Positions 47,531 through 57,195 of a stretch of DNA of 64,000 nt are shown one piece after another (the stretch's first letter is position 1; every line of letters starts with the position of its first letter). Location of the stretch: contig NZ_CP009247.1 in the NCBI RefSeq assembly GCF_001941485.1, positions 1,798,001-1,862,000 on the forward strand, given 5' to 3'. Under the pieces are notes generated by a model. The model worked only from the letters and a program-made list of their open reading frames with translations. It was not told where the DNA came from and ran no database searches. This stretch comes from Corynebacterium frankenforstense DSM 45800 (GTDB lineage: Bacteria; Actinomycetota; Actinomycetes; Mycobacteriales; Mycobacteriaceae). The translations under genes and the position numbers were made by a program.

Positions 47531-48127
47531 TTAGAAGCGGACCGCGTTGTTGAACGGCATGTAGTCGAGCGTGCGGACGCCGACCGGGGTGCCGGAGTTC
47601 AGGGCGTCGATGATCTTGCCGTCACCGATGTAGATGCCCACGTGGGAGGCACCGCCGTAGAAGGAGACGATGTCACCCGGCTGCAGGTCGTTGTAGGCGA
47701 CCGGGGTGCCCGCGGAGGCCTGGGCCTGCGAGGTGCGCGGGATCTGCTTGCCGACCTGGGCGTAGACCCAGGAGGTGAACCCGGAGCAGTCGAAGGCGTT
47801 CGGGCCGGAGGCGCCGTAGACGTACGGCGCGCCGATCTTGGACTGCGCGATCTCGACGATGCGCTGGCCCTCCGAGGCCGGAGCGGCCGGGGCGGACGAG
47901 CCGCCGGCGGTGTTGTTCTGGACGACGTAGTCGCTGTAGCCCGGGACATCCTGGACGCCCGGAACGTTCTCGAGGCCCGGGACGTCGACGGTGTAGCCGG
48001 TCTCCGGGATCTGGACCTCAGCGGCGCCCGCGACGGCGGGGCTGATGGCGGTGGCGCCCATCGCGACGGCGGTGGAGGCGATGGCGATACGGCGGGTGGT
48101 CTTGTTCTGCCGACGGTGCTTAGCCAC
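47531..48127 (-). CDS. Secreted NlpC/P60 endopeptidase
   Basis: 198 residues: basic N terminus (AKHRRQNKTTRR), signal peptide cleaved near GAAEV (about residue 35), a short linker with VPG repeats, and a C-terminal NlpC/P60 domain. The catalytic Cys is in FDCSGFTSWVY and the His in ASHVGIYIGDG. It is a cell-wall hydrolase like cg2402. GTG at 48127 is favoured because GGGAGAATCATTC precedes it and the basic signal begins there. A direct repeat at 48312-48330 may bind the response regulator MtrA. Confidence 0.92.
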   Translation of the reverse strand: MAKHRRQNKTTRRIAIASTAVAMGATAISPAVAGAAEVQIPETGYTVDVPGLENVPGVQDVPGYSDYVVQNNTAGGSSAPAAPASEGQRIVEIAQSKIGAPYVYGASGPNAFDCSGFTSWVYAQVGKQIPRTSQAQASAGTPVAYNDLQPGDIVSFYGGASHVGIYIGDGKIIDALNSGTPVGVRTLDYMPFNNAVRF

Positions 48128-48311
48128 GAATGATTCTCCCAATCTCAAGTCTTGCTCTCGCGTACCGGTCCCGAAGGTTGTTGGTTCTTCGCGGAGCGCG
48201 GCTTGGCTTCTTCGTTCGTTTCATGCATCCGGGGCGTTCCCCCGGCGGCAAGGTCTCGATCAGGTTACGAAACGGCAACAAGTCGTGTCCAACCGACACG
48301 CAAACCTGAAG

Positions 48312-48330
48312 CCGTTATCGGTCCGTTACC
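48312..48330 (-). promoter_or_regulatory. Candidate MtrA-binding direct repeat
   Basis: The minus strand reads GGTAACGGACCGATAACGG, two TAACGG half-sites spaced 11 bp. MtrA boxes are direct GTAAC-type repeats and MtrA controls cell-wall hydrolase genes in corynebacteria, so the match fits by position and sequence. It lies about 190 bp before the start codon. Confidence 0.45.
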
Positions 48331-48607
48331 AAACCGCGACACTTCCTATACCGAACCCGGCCGCAGACCCCACTTCCGCTGACACATCAGCGAAATAGGC
48401 CCGTGTACTGCGTTAACGGCGTGGAAAATTGACGACGCCGCGCACACATGCGCGTCGGCGAAATTGTGCGGGCATGCATCCAAACGAATATTGTGCGCTT
48501 CGTCACACATGTCCTGCAGGGCTTCAAACTGGACCTTTTCGGCCGCCTCGGGGAGCACTCCCCACGACGCTTGCAGCCCCTCCTCCGGTTACGCAACGAT
48601 GCCGTCC

Positions 48608-48652
48608 GATCCTGTCGCGTTGGATCCTGTCGCGTTGGATCCTGTCGCATTC
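48608..48652 (+). repeat. 15-bp tandem repeat, three copies
   Basis: GATCCTGTCGCGTTG at 48608-48622 and 48623-48637, and a third copy with two changes at 48638-48652. It is intergenic, about 40 bp past the end of the HNH gene. Confidence 0.85.
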
Positions 48653-48692
48653 CGGGCGCTCCACGACGCGACCCCTCCTCAGACGCTGAGCC

Positions 48693-50849
48693 TCAGGCGC
48701 TGAAGGGGGTCGGCTGCCCGTCGTCCGGGCCACGGCCTCCGCTGCCCGGCGCTCCCCCGCCGCGCTCCCCGTCTTCGGGGCCGGCGTCGTCGAAGTTGTC
48801 ATTCTCTCCGTAGAGCCGCCTGACGGCACCACCGGACCATCCGGATGCACCCGCCCCGTAGTCGCCGGCCGCGTCCTTTCCCGCCTCCTCGGCGTCCTTC
48901 TCGGCGAGATAGTCCTCGTAGTCGGCCATCCACGCCTCTCCTTCGTCGAAGACAGACTTCTTCTGGTGCTTCCTCCTGATCCGCTCGCCGGCGGATGTCG
49001 ACGCCCTCTCGGTCTCGTTGACGATCACGTTGGTCGTGTCCGAGGACGCGGCCGGTGGGGTGTGCCCCACTCGCCCGGTCTCCGGGTCCCGCTCGGCCCA
49101 GCCGCGCGAGGCATACCTGTCCCGCTTGTCGTTATTGTCTCCGTGGTGGTCCTTACATCGGAACGTCAGGTTCTCGATGTCGGTGCGCCCGCCGTTCAAC
49201 CATGCGACCAGGTGATGAAGTTCGGACTCGTCGGCTGACGCAGTACACCCCGGATAGGAACAGACCTGGTCTCTGGCGAGTACCGCGACTTTCTGGACGA
49301 AGCTCGCCGGTCTTCGTGCCCTACCCGCGATCAGCGGGTTGCCGTCGGTTCCGTGCAGGACCACGAAGTCGTGCGCCCCTGCCTTGAGAGCCATCAGGTC
49401 GAAGAGGCTGACCTTCACCCCGGTGTTCGTCGGGAAGGTCGTCCCCCAGAGTCGGCTGGCGGCCTGCGGATCCGTCACCGCCGTGCCGGCGGCCATGTCG
49501 ATGTTCGTGAGGTCCTCCGCGACGAGCGAGGCGACGATGCTCGCGCACCCGGTGTTGCGGGTCTGGCCCGACGCGTAGGCGGTGGCCATGTGCAGGAACA
49601 GGTCCGCCCTGCGCTGGCCCGGGGTGCGCCGGTCCGGCACACCACGCTCGGCGCGGCCGGGGCCGTGCTTAGCGGCGACGCCGGGCAGGCCCGGAATGGA
49701 CAGTCCGGAGAGATCCACGGTCTCATCGCCCTCGCCCGGTCGGTCGAAGCCCGGCCTCGCCTTGATGAAGAGGTGCTTGAGGACGGCCACGGTGGCCGGC
49801 GGGATGTAGCCCTTGATCCAGGCGCCGCCGTCCGCGTCGGGCTCCGACATCCAGAGCCAACGGTCCATGTAGGCGGTCAGCGGATCACGGAAGGCACCGT
49901 TGGCCTCGGCGACTCGGGCACGCAGCCAGTCGCGCAGATCCTCCGGTCCGCGTTTGTCGGCCTCCTCCACAGCGAGGCGGCGCAGTTCCTCCGCGCCGAC
50001 GCCGGCGCCGTCCCTGAGGCTGCGCAGCTCGTTGTTGATGATGCGCAGCTTCTCGGTCGCGAGCTTCTTCTCACGGGCCCGACGGTTGGCCTCCCGGCGG
50101 TCGGCCTCAGCCTTGCGCCGGCGCTCCTCTGCGGCCCGTCGCTCAGCCTTCTTCCGCTCGGCCTCTTCCTTCTCTTTACGTGCGCGCTCAGCCCGCTCCG
50201 CTTCTTCTCGTTCCCGCTCGGCGCGCTCGCGTTCCTCGCGCTGTTTGCGGGCACGCTCGGCGGCGTCCTCCGCGTCCGTGCCGGCCCCACCGGGGGCGGC
50301 GTCGTCTTCGGTGGCATTCCCGGCCCCGGCCGCGCCGGCGGATCCCGGCTGGTCCCCCGGACCGGGATCCTCGCCCGATCCCCAAGCCTCATCCGGCCCG
50401 GAGGCATCCGACCCCGGTTCCGAGGCCGAGCCGGCCGCATCCGGACCATCAGTCCCCTGATCCGGAGCGGGCCCCGCCGGACGGGCCGGACCGTAGATGT
50501 TTTCCGCTCCGTCGACGCGAGCACGGGCCTCGCGACGGGTCAGGTCGAAGATCTCCGCAAGAAAGAGGTCCACGCGCCGCGTACCCGTCAGGTTGCCCGC
50601 GTGATACAGACCGGCGAGATGGGCCACGGCGTGATCCACAGCGGCCTTGGACCCCTGCGTCTTCTCCAGGTCGATCAGAGAGGGCAGCATCGCGGTGAGT
50701 TCGCGGGCCTCCACGGACGGGTCAATCAGGTCCGCGAGCTCCTCGTAGGCTCCCGAGATCGTCTCCACCAGAGAGGCGACCCGCCGGACACGCGGAGTCT
50801 CCCGCCCAGCACGGGCGGCACCGGCGAGAGTAGAAGCGGTCACGGTCAT
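48693..50849 (-). CDS. DUF222-HNH nuclease-like protein
   Basis: 718-residue protein. The N-terminal half fits DUF222, the region common to 13E12-type actinobacterial proteins. A highly charged central coiled coil (about residues 185-280, runs of Ala, Glu, Lys, Arg) follows. The C-terminal HNH motif lies in YPGCTASADESELHHLVAW followed by NLTFRCKDHHGDNNDKRD, with Cys pairs and His residues in place. The ATG at 50849 follows GGGAGGTGACCCC. Such genes are multi-copy and variable in corynebacteria. The lack of synteny with relatives here suggests an accessory insertion, and the function (nuclease, mobile or defence) is unknown. Confidence 0.85.
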   Translation of the reverse strand: MTVTASTLAGAARAGRETPRVRRVASLVETISGAYEELADLIDPSVEARELTAMLPSLIDLEKTQGSKAAVDHAVAHLAGLYHAGNLTGTRRVDLFLAEIFDLTRREARARVDGAENIYGPARPAGPAPDQGTDGPDAAGSASEPGSDASGPDEAWGSGEDPGPGDQPGSAGAAGAGNATEDDAAPGGAGTDAEDAAERARKQREERERAEREREEAERAERARKEKEEAERKKAERRAAEERRRKAEADRREANRRAREKKLATEKLRIINNELRSLRDGAGVGAEELRRLAVEEADKRGPEDLRDWLRARVAEANGAFRDPLTAYMDRWLWMSEPDADGGAWIKGYIPPATVAVLKHLFIKARPGFDRPGEGDETVDLSGLSIPGLPGVAAKHGPGRAERGVPDRRTPGQRRADLFLHMATAYASGQTRNTGCASIVASLVAEDLTNIDMAAGTAVTDPQAASRLWGTTFPTNTGVKVSLFDLMALKAGAHDFVVLHGTDGNPLIAGRARRPASFVQKVAVLARDQVCSYPGCTASADESELHHLVAWLNGGRTDIENLTFRCKDHHGDNNDKRDRYASRGWAERDPETGRVGHTPPAASSDTTNVIVNETERASTSAGERIRRKHQKKSVFDEGEAWMADYEDYLAEKDAEEAGKDAAGDYGAGASGWSGGAVRRLYGENDNFDDAGPEDGERGGGAPGSGGRGPDDGQPTPFSA

Positions 50850-51348
50850 CGGGGTCACCTCCCGGGGCCTCGATACCGGGGGCGGCCGCGTTGCGACCGA
50901 TTGAATTCCCCCGAACTGTCCTTGTCTGCCCACCAACTTACAGGCACGTACGTTCGATCGCAAGTGTTTTCGACAGATCAGCTTCTACCAGCGCATACCC
51001 GGATAGAACGACACCACGTGTCCCATCCGCGCATAGGCATCGCCGCCGATACCCGACGCGGACCGCCCCCACACGCTCATCCCCGCCCCGTTGCCCCTGA
51101 GAACTGAGCTCACTTCCCCGCCGCACCCCACCCCCATCCCGAGCCCATCCCCGCACCACAGGACAATCCACCGTCCCCGCCTCACGCCAAACCCCACCCC
51201 TCGCCCACACCCGGAGAGACCACCTGCCCGCCGGATGCACCGACATCGGCCCCCACTGCCACGACAGGTCCCGCCTCCCCCACACACGAGGAAACCCCGT
51301 CCCCCGCCGGAAAGGCGGGTGACGGGGTCGGTGACGGGCGCTCGACGC
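50850..51348. other. Intergenic region between the HNH gene and qcrB
   Basis: 499 bp. The minus-strand part near 50880-51010 probably holds the HNH gene promoter. The stretch 51100-51290 is strikingly C-rich on the plus strand with runs of CCACCC and CCATCCC, without a plausible start. The qcrB terminator is at 51294-51328. No gene is seen. Confidence 0.6.
51294..51328 (-). terminator. Terminator of the qcrCAB operon
   Basis: ACCCCGTC-CCCGCC pairs with GGCGGG-GACGGGGT around a short loop; on the minus strand it is followed by TTTC and lies 20 bp past the qcrB stop. Confidence 0.8.
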
Positions 51349-52980
51349 TTAGTGGTCGACGTCCTCGCCGCGGGACCGGTCGGCCTCGCGGTTGGCCTCG
51401 TTGAGGCGCTCGAGCATCTGGTGCTCCTCGCGCTCGTTCTCCTTGCGGATCTCGCGCTTGCGGCGCTGGATGTCCTCCGGGTCCGCGGAGAAGATGCCGG
51501 TGGTCTCGCTGTCGGCGAAGCCGAGGCGGTTGAGCTGCTTCGGCACCTTGGCGCCGGCGTACGGCAGCGGGACCGGGTGGCCGTTCTCGTCGACCGGGCC
51601 CAGCGGCTGGTGGACCTCGATGAAGGCACCGTTCGGCATCTGCAGGATCGTGCCGGTCTCGATGCCGTGCTCCAGGACCTCGCGGTCGGAACGCTGCAGA
51701 CCGATGCAGATCCGGTAGGTGACGAAGTAGGCGATCGGGGGCAGGACCAGCAGGCCGATGCGGCCGAACCAGGTCATCGCGTTCAGCGAGATCTGGAAGT
51801 GGAACGCGATCAGGTCGTTGCCGCCCGAGAGAGTCAGCAGGATGAAGAAGGTCAGGGCCATGGCGCCCAGGCCCGAGCGGACCGGGACGTCGCGGGGACG
51901 CTGCAGCAGGTTGTGGTGCGCGTCGTCGCCCGTGGTCTTCTTCTCGATGAACGGGTAGGCGATCAGCAGGACGACCATGGCGCCGGCGAGCAGCGCCACC
52001 CAGAACACGCCCGGGATGGTGTAGCCGAAGAGGTAGAGCTCCCAGGCCGGCATGACACGGGCCGCGCCGTCCGTCCACAGCATGTAGATGTCAGGCTGCG
52101 AACCAGCGGAGACCTGCGAGGGGTTGTACGGCCCCAGGTTCCAGATCGCGTTGATGGTCGTCAGGCCGGCCATCAGGGCCAGGGCGCCGAAGGTCAGCAG
52201 GCCGAAGCCGACGGACTTGACGGCGAACACCGGCATGATGCGGATGCCGACGACGTTGTTCTCGGTGCGGCCGGCGCCCGGGAACTGGGTGTGCTTCTGG
52301 TACCAGACCAGGGCCAGGTGCGCGGCGATGAGGCCGAGCAGGATGGCCGGGATCAGCAGCACGTGGGCGATGTAGAAGCGGTCCAGCATCAGCTCGGAGG
52401 GGAAGTCCCCGCCGAAGATCAGCCAGTGCAGCCAGGTGCCGATGATCGGCAGGCCGACGACGATGGCGGACATGATGCGCAGGCCGACGCCGGAGAGCAG
52501 GTCGTCCGGCAGGGAGTAGCCCATGAAGCCCTCGGCCATGCCGAGGATCAGCAGGGTGCAGCCGATGATCCAGTTGGCCTCACGCGGGCGACGGAACGCA
52601 CCGGTGAAGAAGATGCGCAGCATGTGCGCGACCATCGAGAACATGAACAGCAGGGCCGCCCAGTGGTGCATCTGGCGGATGAAGAGGCCACCGCGCACCT
52701 CGAAGGAGATGTTCAGGGCGGTCTCGTAGGCGCGCGACATCTCGACGCCATTGAGCGGCAGGTAGGCGCCGTCGTAGATCACCTTGGTGATCGACGGGTC
52801 GAAGAAGAGCGTCAGGTAGACACCCGTCAGCAGCAGGACGATGAAGCTGTAGAGGGCGATCTCACCGAGCAGGAAGGACCAGTGCGTCGGAAAGACCTTG
52901 TTGATCTGCCGGCGCATGCCGGCCGCGGCTGTGTACCGCGAGTCGATGTTGTTGCCGATTTCGGCGAGCTTGTTGCTCAT
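51349..52980 (-). CDS. qcrB: Cytochrome bc complex cytochrome b subunit
   Basis: 543-residue integral membrane subunit of the menaquinol:cytochrome c reductase, with eight or more helices. The N-terminal cytochrome b domain includes the segments around [20 protein letters not shown] (heme-ligand region) and the PDW-type region near FIEVHQPLG at the C-terminal extension. The C-terminal extension of about 120 residues is typical of actinobacterial QcrB. ATG 52980 overlaps the qcrA stop by one base (TAATG). It forms the bcc-aa3 supercomplex with QcrA, QcrC and the cytochrome oxidase encoded upstream. Confidence 0.97.
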   Translation of the reverse strand: MSNKLAEIGNNIDSRYTAAAGMRRQINKVFPTHWSFLLGEIALYSFIVLLLTGVYLTLFFDPSITKVIYDGAYLPLNGVEMSRAYETALNISFEVRGGLFIRQMHHWAALLFMFSMVAHMLRIFFTGAFRRPREANWIIGCTLLILGMAEGFMGYSLPDDLLSGVGLRIMSAIVVGLPIIGTWLHWLIFGGDFPSELMLDRFYIAHVLLIPAILLGLIAAHLALVWYQKHTQFPGAGRTENNVVGIRIMPVFAVKSVGFGLLTFGALALMAGLTTINAIWNLGPYNPSQVSAGSQPDIYMLWTDGAARVMPAWELYLFGYTIPGVFWVALLAGAMVVLLIAYPFIEKKTTGDDAHHNLLQRPRDVPVRSGLGAMALTFFILLTLSGGNDLIAFHFQISLNAMTWFGRIGLLVLPPIAYFVTYRICIGLQRSDREVLEHGIETGTILQMPNGAFIEVHQPLGPVDENGHPVPLPYAGAKVPKQLNRLGFADSETTGIFSADPEDIQRRKREIRKENEREEHQMLERLNEANREADRSRGEDVDH

Positions 52981-54197
52981 TAGGACTCACGCTCCCAGAA
53001 GGCCGGGCCGACAGGTTCGGCGAAGTTGTCTTCCGCGACGAGGTAACCTTCCTCGTCCACGGTGATCGGCAGCTGCGGCAGCGCACGGGCGGCCGGACCG
53101 AAGACCGGCTTACCGTAGTGCAGCGCGTCGAACTGCGACTGGTGGCACGGGCAGAGAATGCGGTTGGTCTGCGCCTCGTACAGCGAGGTCGGGCAGCCGA
53201 TGTGGGTGCAGATCTTCGAGTAGGCGTAGTAGTCGCCGTAGTGGAAGTCCTCCTGGCCCTCACGCTCGATGACCCGAGCCGCGTCCTGGGAACGCAGACG
53301 GATCAGCATGACCGCGTTGCGCGGGCCGTGGATGGAGTGCATGTGGTGCTCGTAGACGTCACGCTTCTTGTCGTACTTGTCACCGTCGTTGACGTCCTCC
53401 TCGGCGAGCGGGAAGACGGTCTCCATGCCGCCGGCGGCGAGGTCCTCGGGGCGGACGCGGACCAGACGGGAGATGCCCTGGGTGGTCATGTGCGTGCCGG
53501 TGTCCGAGGTGTGCTCCTCGGCGACCGCACCGGTGTCGCGGCCGAGGTAGAGCTTGACGCCCTTCTCGTGCAGCGTCCAGCCGGAGGTCCACAGGGTGCC
53601 GTCGCCGTGGTAGTCCATCTCGCGGCGCTTCCACGGGTTCTTGATCATGCCGCCCAGCGGGGCGATGATCACCAGACCGGCGACCACGGCGCCGACGCCG
53701 AGCAGGCCCTGCATCGCCTTGCGGCGGCCCAGGGTGGAGGTCTGCCAGGAGTCGTTCAGCAGCGCGGTGATCGTGCGGCGGTCCACCTCGTCGGAGGGGC
53801 CGTCGTGACGGCGCTGCACCGAGATCTCCTCGGGGATGAACTTCTTCTGGAACTGGACGAGGTAGATGCCCAGCGACACGATGCACAGACCGGCGGTCAG
53901 GCCGAGCAGCGGCGTGTAGAAGGTGTACATCCACAGGCCCTCGTCCCCGTGGCCCTTGTAGTGCCAGGGCCAGAAGAGGTAGACGGCCAGGAAGGCGAGG
54001 CCGGAGACGATCGCGATCGTCAGCCAGACGTTCAGCAGGGTCGCGGCCCGCTTCTCGGCGGGGTCGTTCGCGACCGGGAAGCGCTCCTTGCGGTAGGCGA
54101 CGGTCACGTCGTCGAGCTCGGTGCCCAGCCGGGCGAGCTCGTCGTTGCTCATCGCCTCGAGTTCGCGCTCCGTGTAGGTGTTGTTCTTGTCGCTCAT
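52980..54197 (-). CDS. qcrA: Rieske iron-sulfur subunit of the bc complex
   Basis: 405 residues with three transmembrane helices in the N-terminal half, an actinobacterial trait, and a Rieske domain at the C terminus. Cluster ligands are C330-T-H332-IGC335 and C349-P-C351-H352. ATG 54197 is chosen by homology ([15 protein letters not shown]) and overlaps the qcrC stop by 4 bp. It functions as the high-potential electron acceptor from menaquinol. Confidence 0.97.
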   Translation of the reverse strand: MSDKNNTYTERELEAMSNDELARLGTELDDVTVAYRKERFPVANDPAEKRAATLLNVWLTIAIVSGLAFLAVYLFWPWHYKGHGDEGLWMYTFYTPLLGLTAGLCIVSLGIYLVQFQKKFIPEEISVQRRHDGPSDEVDRRTITALLNDSWQTSTLGRRKAMQGLLGVGAVVAGLVIIAPLGGMIKNPWKRREMDYHGDGTLWTSGWTLHEKGVKLYLGRDTGAVAEEHTSDTGTHMTTQGISRLVRVRPEDLAAGGMETVFPLAEEDVNDGDKYDKKRDVYEHHMHSIHGPRNAVMLIRLRSQDAARVIEREGQEDFHYGDYYAYSKICTHIGCPTSLYEAQTNRILCPCHQSQFDALHYGKPVFGPAARALPQLPITVDEEGYLVAEDNFAEPVGPAFWERES

Positions 54198-55081
54198 GAG
54201 CGCGTTCCAATCCAGATAGCAGCGGAGATGAGGACCATCAGGCCCACGAACCACATGAAGAAGCCCTCAGAGACCGGGCCGAGGCCGCCCAGCGACCAGC
54301 CGCCCGGGTTCGGGGTCTCCTTGGCCGACTTGATGAAGGCGATGATGTCCTTCTTCTCGTCGGCGGACAGCTGGCGGTCCGAGAACTTCGGCATGTTCTG
54401 CGGGCCGGTCAGCATGGCCTGGTAGATCTCCTGCTCGTTGGCCGGGTCGAGCTCGGGGGCGTACTTACCGGAGGAGAGCGCGCCGCCGCGACCGGTGAAG
54501 TTGTGGCAGGAGGCGCAGTTCAGACGGAAGAGCTCGGAGCCGCGCGCGACGTCCTCGGGCTGAATCTGCCCGTCGTAGTTCGCGCCGCGGAGCTCCTCCA
54601 TGGCGATCGAGCCGTCCTCGTTGTAGACGAGCTCGGGGCCGCCGCCGTTGGCCGCGACGTAGGCGGCCATGGCCAGAGCCTGGTCCTCGGTGTAACGCGG
54701 GGTCTTGCGCTCGGCCTGGGCGTCGTTCGACATCATCGGCATGCGGCCGGAGTGGACCTGGAAGTAGGTCGCGCCGGCGCCGACGCCGATGAGGGACGGG
54801 CCGCGGTCCGGCACACCCTGGAGGTTGGCGCCGTGGCAGGTGATGCACGCGACGTCGTAGATGTCCTTGCCCTCCTGGATGATCGCCTGATCATCCTGCT
54901 GGGCGGTGGCCTGCTGCGCGTCCGGGGTGAGGGCGCTGGCGAGGACGCCGGCGCCGGTCAGGCCGATGGTGAGCGCGAGGGCACCGCCGACGGCCCGCCG
55001 CGCGCGACGACGCGAGCGCGTCTTCTTCGCCGGCGCGGGCGCTTCCGCGGCCTGCGCGGGGTTCTTGGGAGTGGTATCCAT
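54194..55081 (-). CDS. qcrC: Diheme cytochrome c subunit of the bc complex
   Basis: 295-residue membrane-anchored diheme c-type cytochrome, unique to actinobacterial bc complexes. A basic N terminus precedes a transmembrane signal anchor. Two heme-binding motifs are present as CITCH and CASCH, and a C-terminal membrane helix ends the protein. The second heme passes electrons directly to the CuA centre of CtaC, bypassing a soluble cytochrome c. ATG 55081 follows AAAGGGAAACG. Confidence 0.97.
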   Translation of the reverse strand: MDTTPKNPAQAAEAPAPAKKTRSRRRARRAVGGALALTIGLTGAGVLASALTPDAQQATAQQDDQAIIQEGKDIYDVACITCHGANLQGVPDRGPSLIGVGAGATYFQVHSGRMPMMSNDAQAERKTPRYTEDQALAMAAYVAANGGGPELVYNEDGSIAMEELRGANYDGQIQPEDVARGSELFRLNCASCHNFTGRGGALSSGKYAPELDPANEQEIYQAMLTGPQNMPKFSDRQLSADEKKDIIAFIKSAKETPNPGGWSLGGLGPVSEGFFMWFVGLMVLISAAIWIGTRS

Positions 55082-55167
55082 CGTTTCCCTTTAGCTTTCA
55101 GAGTCTTGGTCGCTGATTTCGGCGGGGGCCGCGGGTGCCGCAGTGAAGGCGCCCGGGGCGGCCCCGT

Positions 55168-55782
55168 CTACTGGATCACGTAGACGATGAGGAACAGGCC
55201 GATCCAGATGACGTCGACGAAGTGCCAGTAGTAGGAGACCACCATGGCGGCGGTCGCCTGCGCCGGCGTGAACTTCGACTTCGCGACGCGCAGCAGCACG
55301 ACCACGAAGGCGACCACACCGGCCAGCACGTGGGCGGCGTGGAAGCCGGTCGTGATGAAGAAGACCGAGGCGAACACGCTGCTCGGGATCGTCACGCCCT
55401 CCATGATCAGCTCGGCGTACTCGTAGCCCTGCATGCAGAGGAAGATCACGCCGAGGAGGATCGTCACGGCGTACCAGCGCCGCAGTCCGTAAACGTCACC
55501 CCTTTCCGCGGCGAAGACGCCGAACTGCGAGGTCACCGAGGAGGAGACCAGGATGATCGTGATGACCGCCGCGTACCACACGGTCAGGTGGCTGGTCTGG
55601 TACTCCCAGTCACCCGATTGGCCGTTGGCGCGCGCGGTGAAGTACATCGCGAACAGTCCGGCAAAGAACATCAGTTCCTGCGAAAGGAACACGATGGTGC
55701 CGACACTGACCATGTTCGGTCGGTTCAGCGCCGGCACGCGCTCGCGTTCCGTCGCACCTGGGTTAGAAATTGCGCTCGTCAC
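55168..55782 (-). CDS. ctaE: Cytochrome c oxidase subunit III
   Basis: 204-residue membrane protein with five hydrophobic segments (short form of subunit III). VGTIVFLSQELMFFAGLFAMYF, TTGFHAAHVLAGVVAF and SYYWHFVDVIWIGLFLIVY are family hallmarks. The GTG at 55782 is favoured because a CATACT -10 lies exactly 7 bp upstream, implying a leaderless start. The gene is 86 bp from qcrC and heads the ctaE-qcrCAB operon. It assembles with the products of ctaC, ctaF and a ctaD located elsewhere. Confidence 0.95.
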   Translation of the reverse strand: MTSAISNPGATERERVPALNRPNMVSVGTIVFLSQELMFFAGLFAMYFTARANGQSGDWEYQTSHLTVWYAAVITIILVSSSVTSQFGVFAAERGDVYGLRRWYAVTILLGVIFLCMQGYEYAELIMEGVTIPSSVFASVFFITTGFHAAHVLAGVVAFVVVLLRVAKSKFTPAQATAAMVVSYYWHFVDVIWIGLFLIVYVIQ

Positions 55783-55789
55783 GCCCTCA

Positions 55790-55795
55790 AGTATG
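55790..55795 (-). promoter_or_regulatory. -10 element giving a leaderless ctaE transcript
   Basis: CATACT on the minus strand, exactly 7 bp before GTG 55782. The interval TGAGGGC contains a weak ribosome-site-like GAGGG as well, so both modes are possible. Confidence 0.6.
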
Positions 55796-56295
55796 GCTGG
55801 AATCCACGGGCCAGTCACGTCGTATCCCCCACTCCACGGACCTCCCTCACAGGGCGTTTTCAGGTTGACACGACCCGCGGGCCCGGAAATTTTTCATCGG
55901 GGCCGACGGGAACTTCTTCGTCCCCGCATCCGACCACTCATCGACGCAGGTCATGAACGAACATTCCGGACCCGGCCGGGAGTTTCCCACCCGGAAACCA
56001 GTTTGAGCTTTTCAGGCCTCAGATTTGCACCCGTTCCGCAAGCCATTACAGCGTGATATACCTCATAGTTTTTTCGGGAACTGGTTCGGGGTTCTCCTAC
56101 TTTCGGCTAACCCCCGCTTATCATTCTTTCAGACGAGCACGTGCCCAACCCCGTGTCTCATCCTTTCCGCCCGGACCTCTTTTGCGCCCCTGACCGGGCC
56201 GTCTGGCTTTCCCGAGGGGTCCCGCAGTCCCCCGGAGCCACCACGACGGGTGCACGTCCGGGCGTGACGTCAGCCCTCTCTCCTCCCCCGCCGTC

Positions 56296-56500
56296 CCAAT
56301 TGCCGACGCCGCGCGCGGAACGGCGCAGGCGCGCATCCTCACCGTCGGCGTCCACACCCCGCTTGCCGACGCCGCGCGCGGAACGGCGCGCGCGAATTCT
56401 CACCGTCGGCGCCCGCGCCCCAATTGCCGACGCCGCGCGCGGAACGGCGCAGGCGCGCATCCTCACCGTCCGCGCCGCCACCCCGATTGCCGACGACACT
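56296..56500 (+). repeat. About 62-bp tandem repeat, three and a half copies, each with the dispersed motif
   Basis: TTGCCGACG starts at 56300, 56363, 56424 and 56487, giving periods of 63, 61 and 63 bp. The first three units share CCGCGCGCGGAACGGCGC and a trailing TCACCGTCGGCG-like segment; the fourth diverges. It lies in the 963-bp ctaF-ctaE gap, not inside a gene. Confidence 0.9.
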
Positions 56501-56621
56501 GCGCGACGTACACCGCCGGCGCGCATCCGTGCCATCGAAACGTCACGCGACAACGCCCGGGCCTTTACGCCCACCCGCACGGTGCCGGCGACGGTGACCG
56601 ACGGGACGTCGGCAAGCGAAA

Positions 56622-56668
56622 GGACCGGGCCCCGGTCTCCGTGTGTCACGGTAACCGGGGCCCGGTCC
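56622..56668 (-). terminator. Terminator of ctaCF
   Basis: Perfect 15-bp arms GGACCGGGCCCCGGT and complement around a 17-bp loop, about 80 bp past the ctaF stop. The minus strand continues with CTTTCGC. A second GC hairpin overlaps near 56660-56690. Confidence 0.75.
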
Positions 56669-56745
56669 TCGGGGCCCGGCGACGGGTGCCGGGCCGACAG
56701 CTGCGTGGCCGTGCCAGGGCGGGTGCCCGCCCGGGCGTCAGGCCT

Positions 56746-57177
56746 CTAGTGCTTCTCCTTCGGCACGCCGTACTGGAGGTTCATCATGGCGCCGGTGTAG
56801 ATCAGCAGCACCGCGCCGAGGGCGATCATCCAGTAGTGCATGTAGATGATGCCGAGACCCAGCACGAGGATCGCGCCGGTCATGGCCAGCGGCCAGATCG
56901 AGCTCGGGCTGAAGAAGCCCAGCACGCCGGAGCCGTCCTCCATCTCGGCCTCTTCCCAGTCCTCGGGGAGGACGTCGACGTGACGCTCCGTGAAGTGGAG
57001 GTAGACGCCGAGCATGGTGGTCAGACCGAAGGAGAGGGTCAGGGCGACCACGCCGGCCCACTCGAGGCCGCGGACGTAGCCGTCGTCCTGCACGTACATG
57101 GTCGCGAAGATGTAGATCACGAGCATCAGCAGCAGGAACGCCGACAGCCCGTACATGATCTTTGCTGAAGCCTTCAT
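56746..57177 (-). CDS. ctaF: Cytochrome c oxidase subunit IV, actinobacterial type
   Basis: 143 residues with four hydrophobic segments; opens [19 protein letters not shown] and ends GVPKEKH. It is the small fourth subunit peculiar to actinobacterial aa3 oxidases. The ATG follows GAGGAGAAGAGCA, which overlaps the ctaC stop region (18-bp gap), showing co-transcription with ctaC. Confidence 0.94.
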   Translation of the reverse strand: MKASAKIMYGLSAFLLLMLVIYIFATMYVQDDGYVRGLEWAGVVALTLSFGLTTMLGVYLHFTERHVDVLPEDWEEAEMEDGSGVLGFFSPSSIWPLAMTGAILVLGLGIIYMHYWMIALGAVLLIYTGAMMNLQYGVPKEKH

Positions 57178-57195
57178 TGCTCTTCTCCTCGCCCC

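Larger units (their letters stand above)
48128..48692. other. Intergenic region upstream of the shorter NlpC/P60 gene
   Basis: 565 bp, AT-richer near 48290-48480 than its surroundings. It carries the MtrA-like direct repeat, a dispersed-motif copy (48428-48440) within an imperfect inverted repeat ending near 48475, and the 15-bp tandem repeat at 48608-48652. I see no gene. The HNH gene ends at 48693 without a clear terminator. Confidence 0.6.
55783..56745. other. Long intergenic region between ctaF and ctaE
   Basis: 963 bp splitting two halves of the cytochrome oxidase genes. It holds the ctaE promoter, a fairly AT-rich section at 55860-56130, the ~62-bp tandem repeats at 56296-56500 carrying four copies of the dispersed motif, another motif copy at 56607-56615, and the ctaF terminator hairpin at 56622-56668. 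Open frames crossing the repeats on both strands look non-genic. Confidence 0.7.

Noticed and set aside
47202..47534. Several 60-110-codon open frames between the NlpC/P60 genes
   Set aside because: Overlap promoter and terminator elements, no ribosome sites, and no recognisable similarity.
48128..48360. c-di-AMP (ydaO-type) riboswitch upstream of the NlpC/P60 gene
   Set aside because: Some NlpC/P60 genes of actinobacteria have one, but I could not find its conserved core segments here.
50930..51010. Possible SOS-type or mobile-element end near the HNH gene start
   Set aside because: GTTCGATCG-like sequence has no matching partner half-site, and no inverted terminal repeats or target duplication could be found.
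56141..56749. About 200-codon open frame across the ctaF-ctaE tandem repeats
   Set aside because: Coding potential comes from the repeat itself; repeat periods of 63 and 61 break frame, and no start signal is seen.
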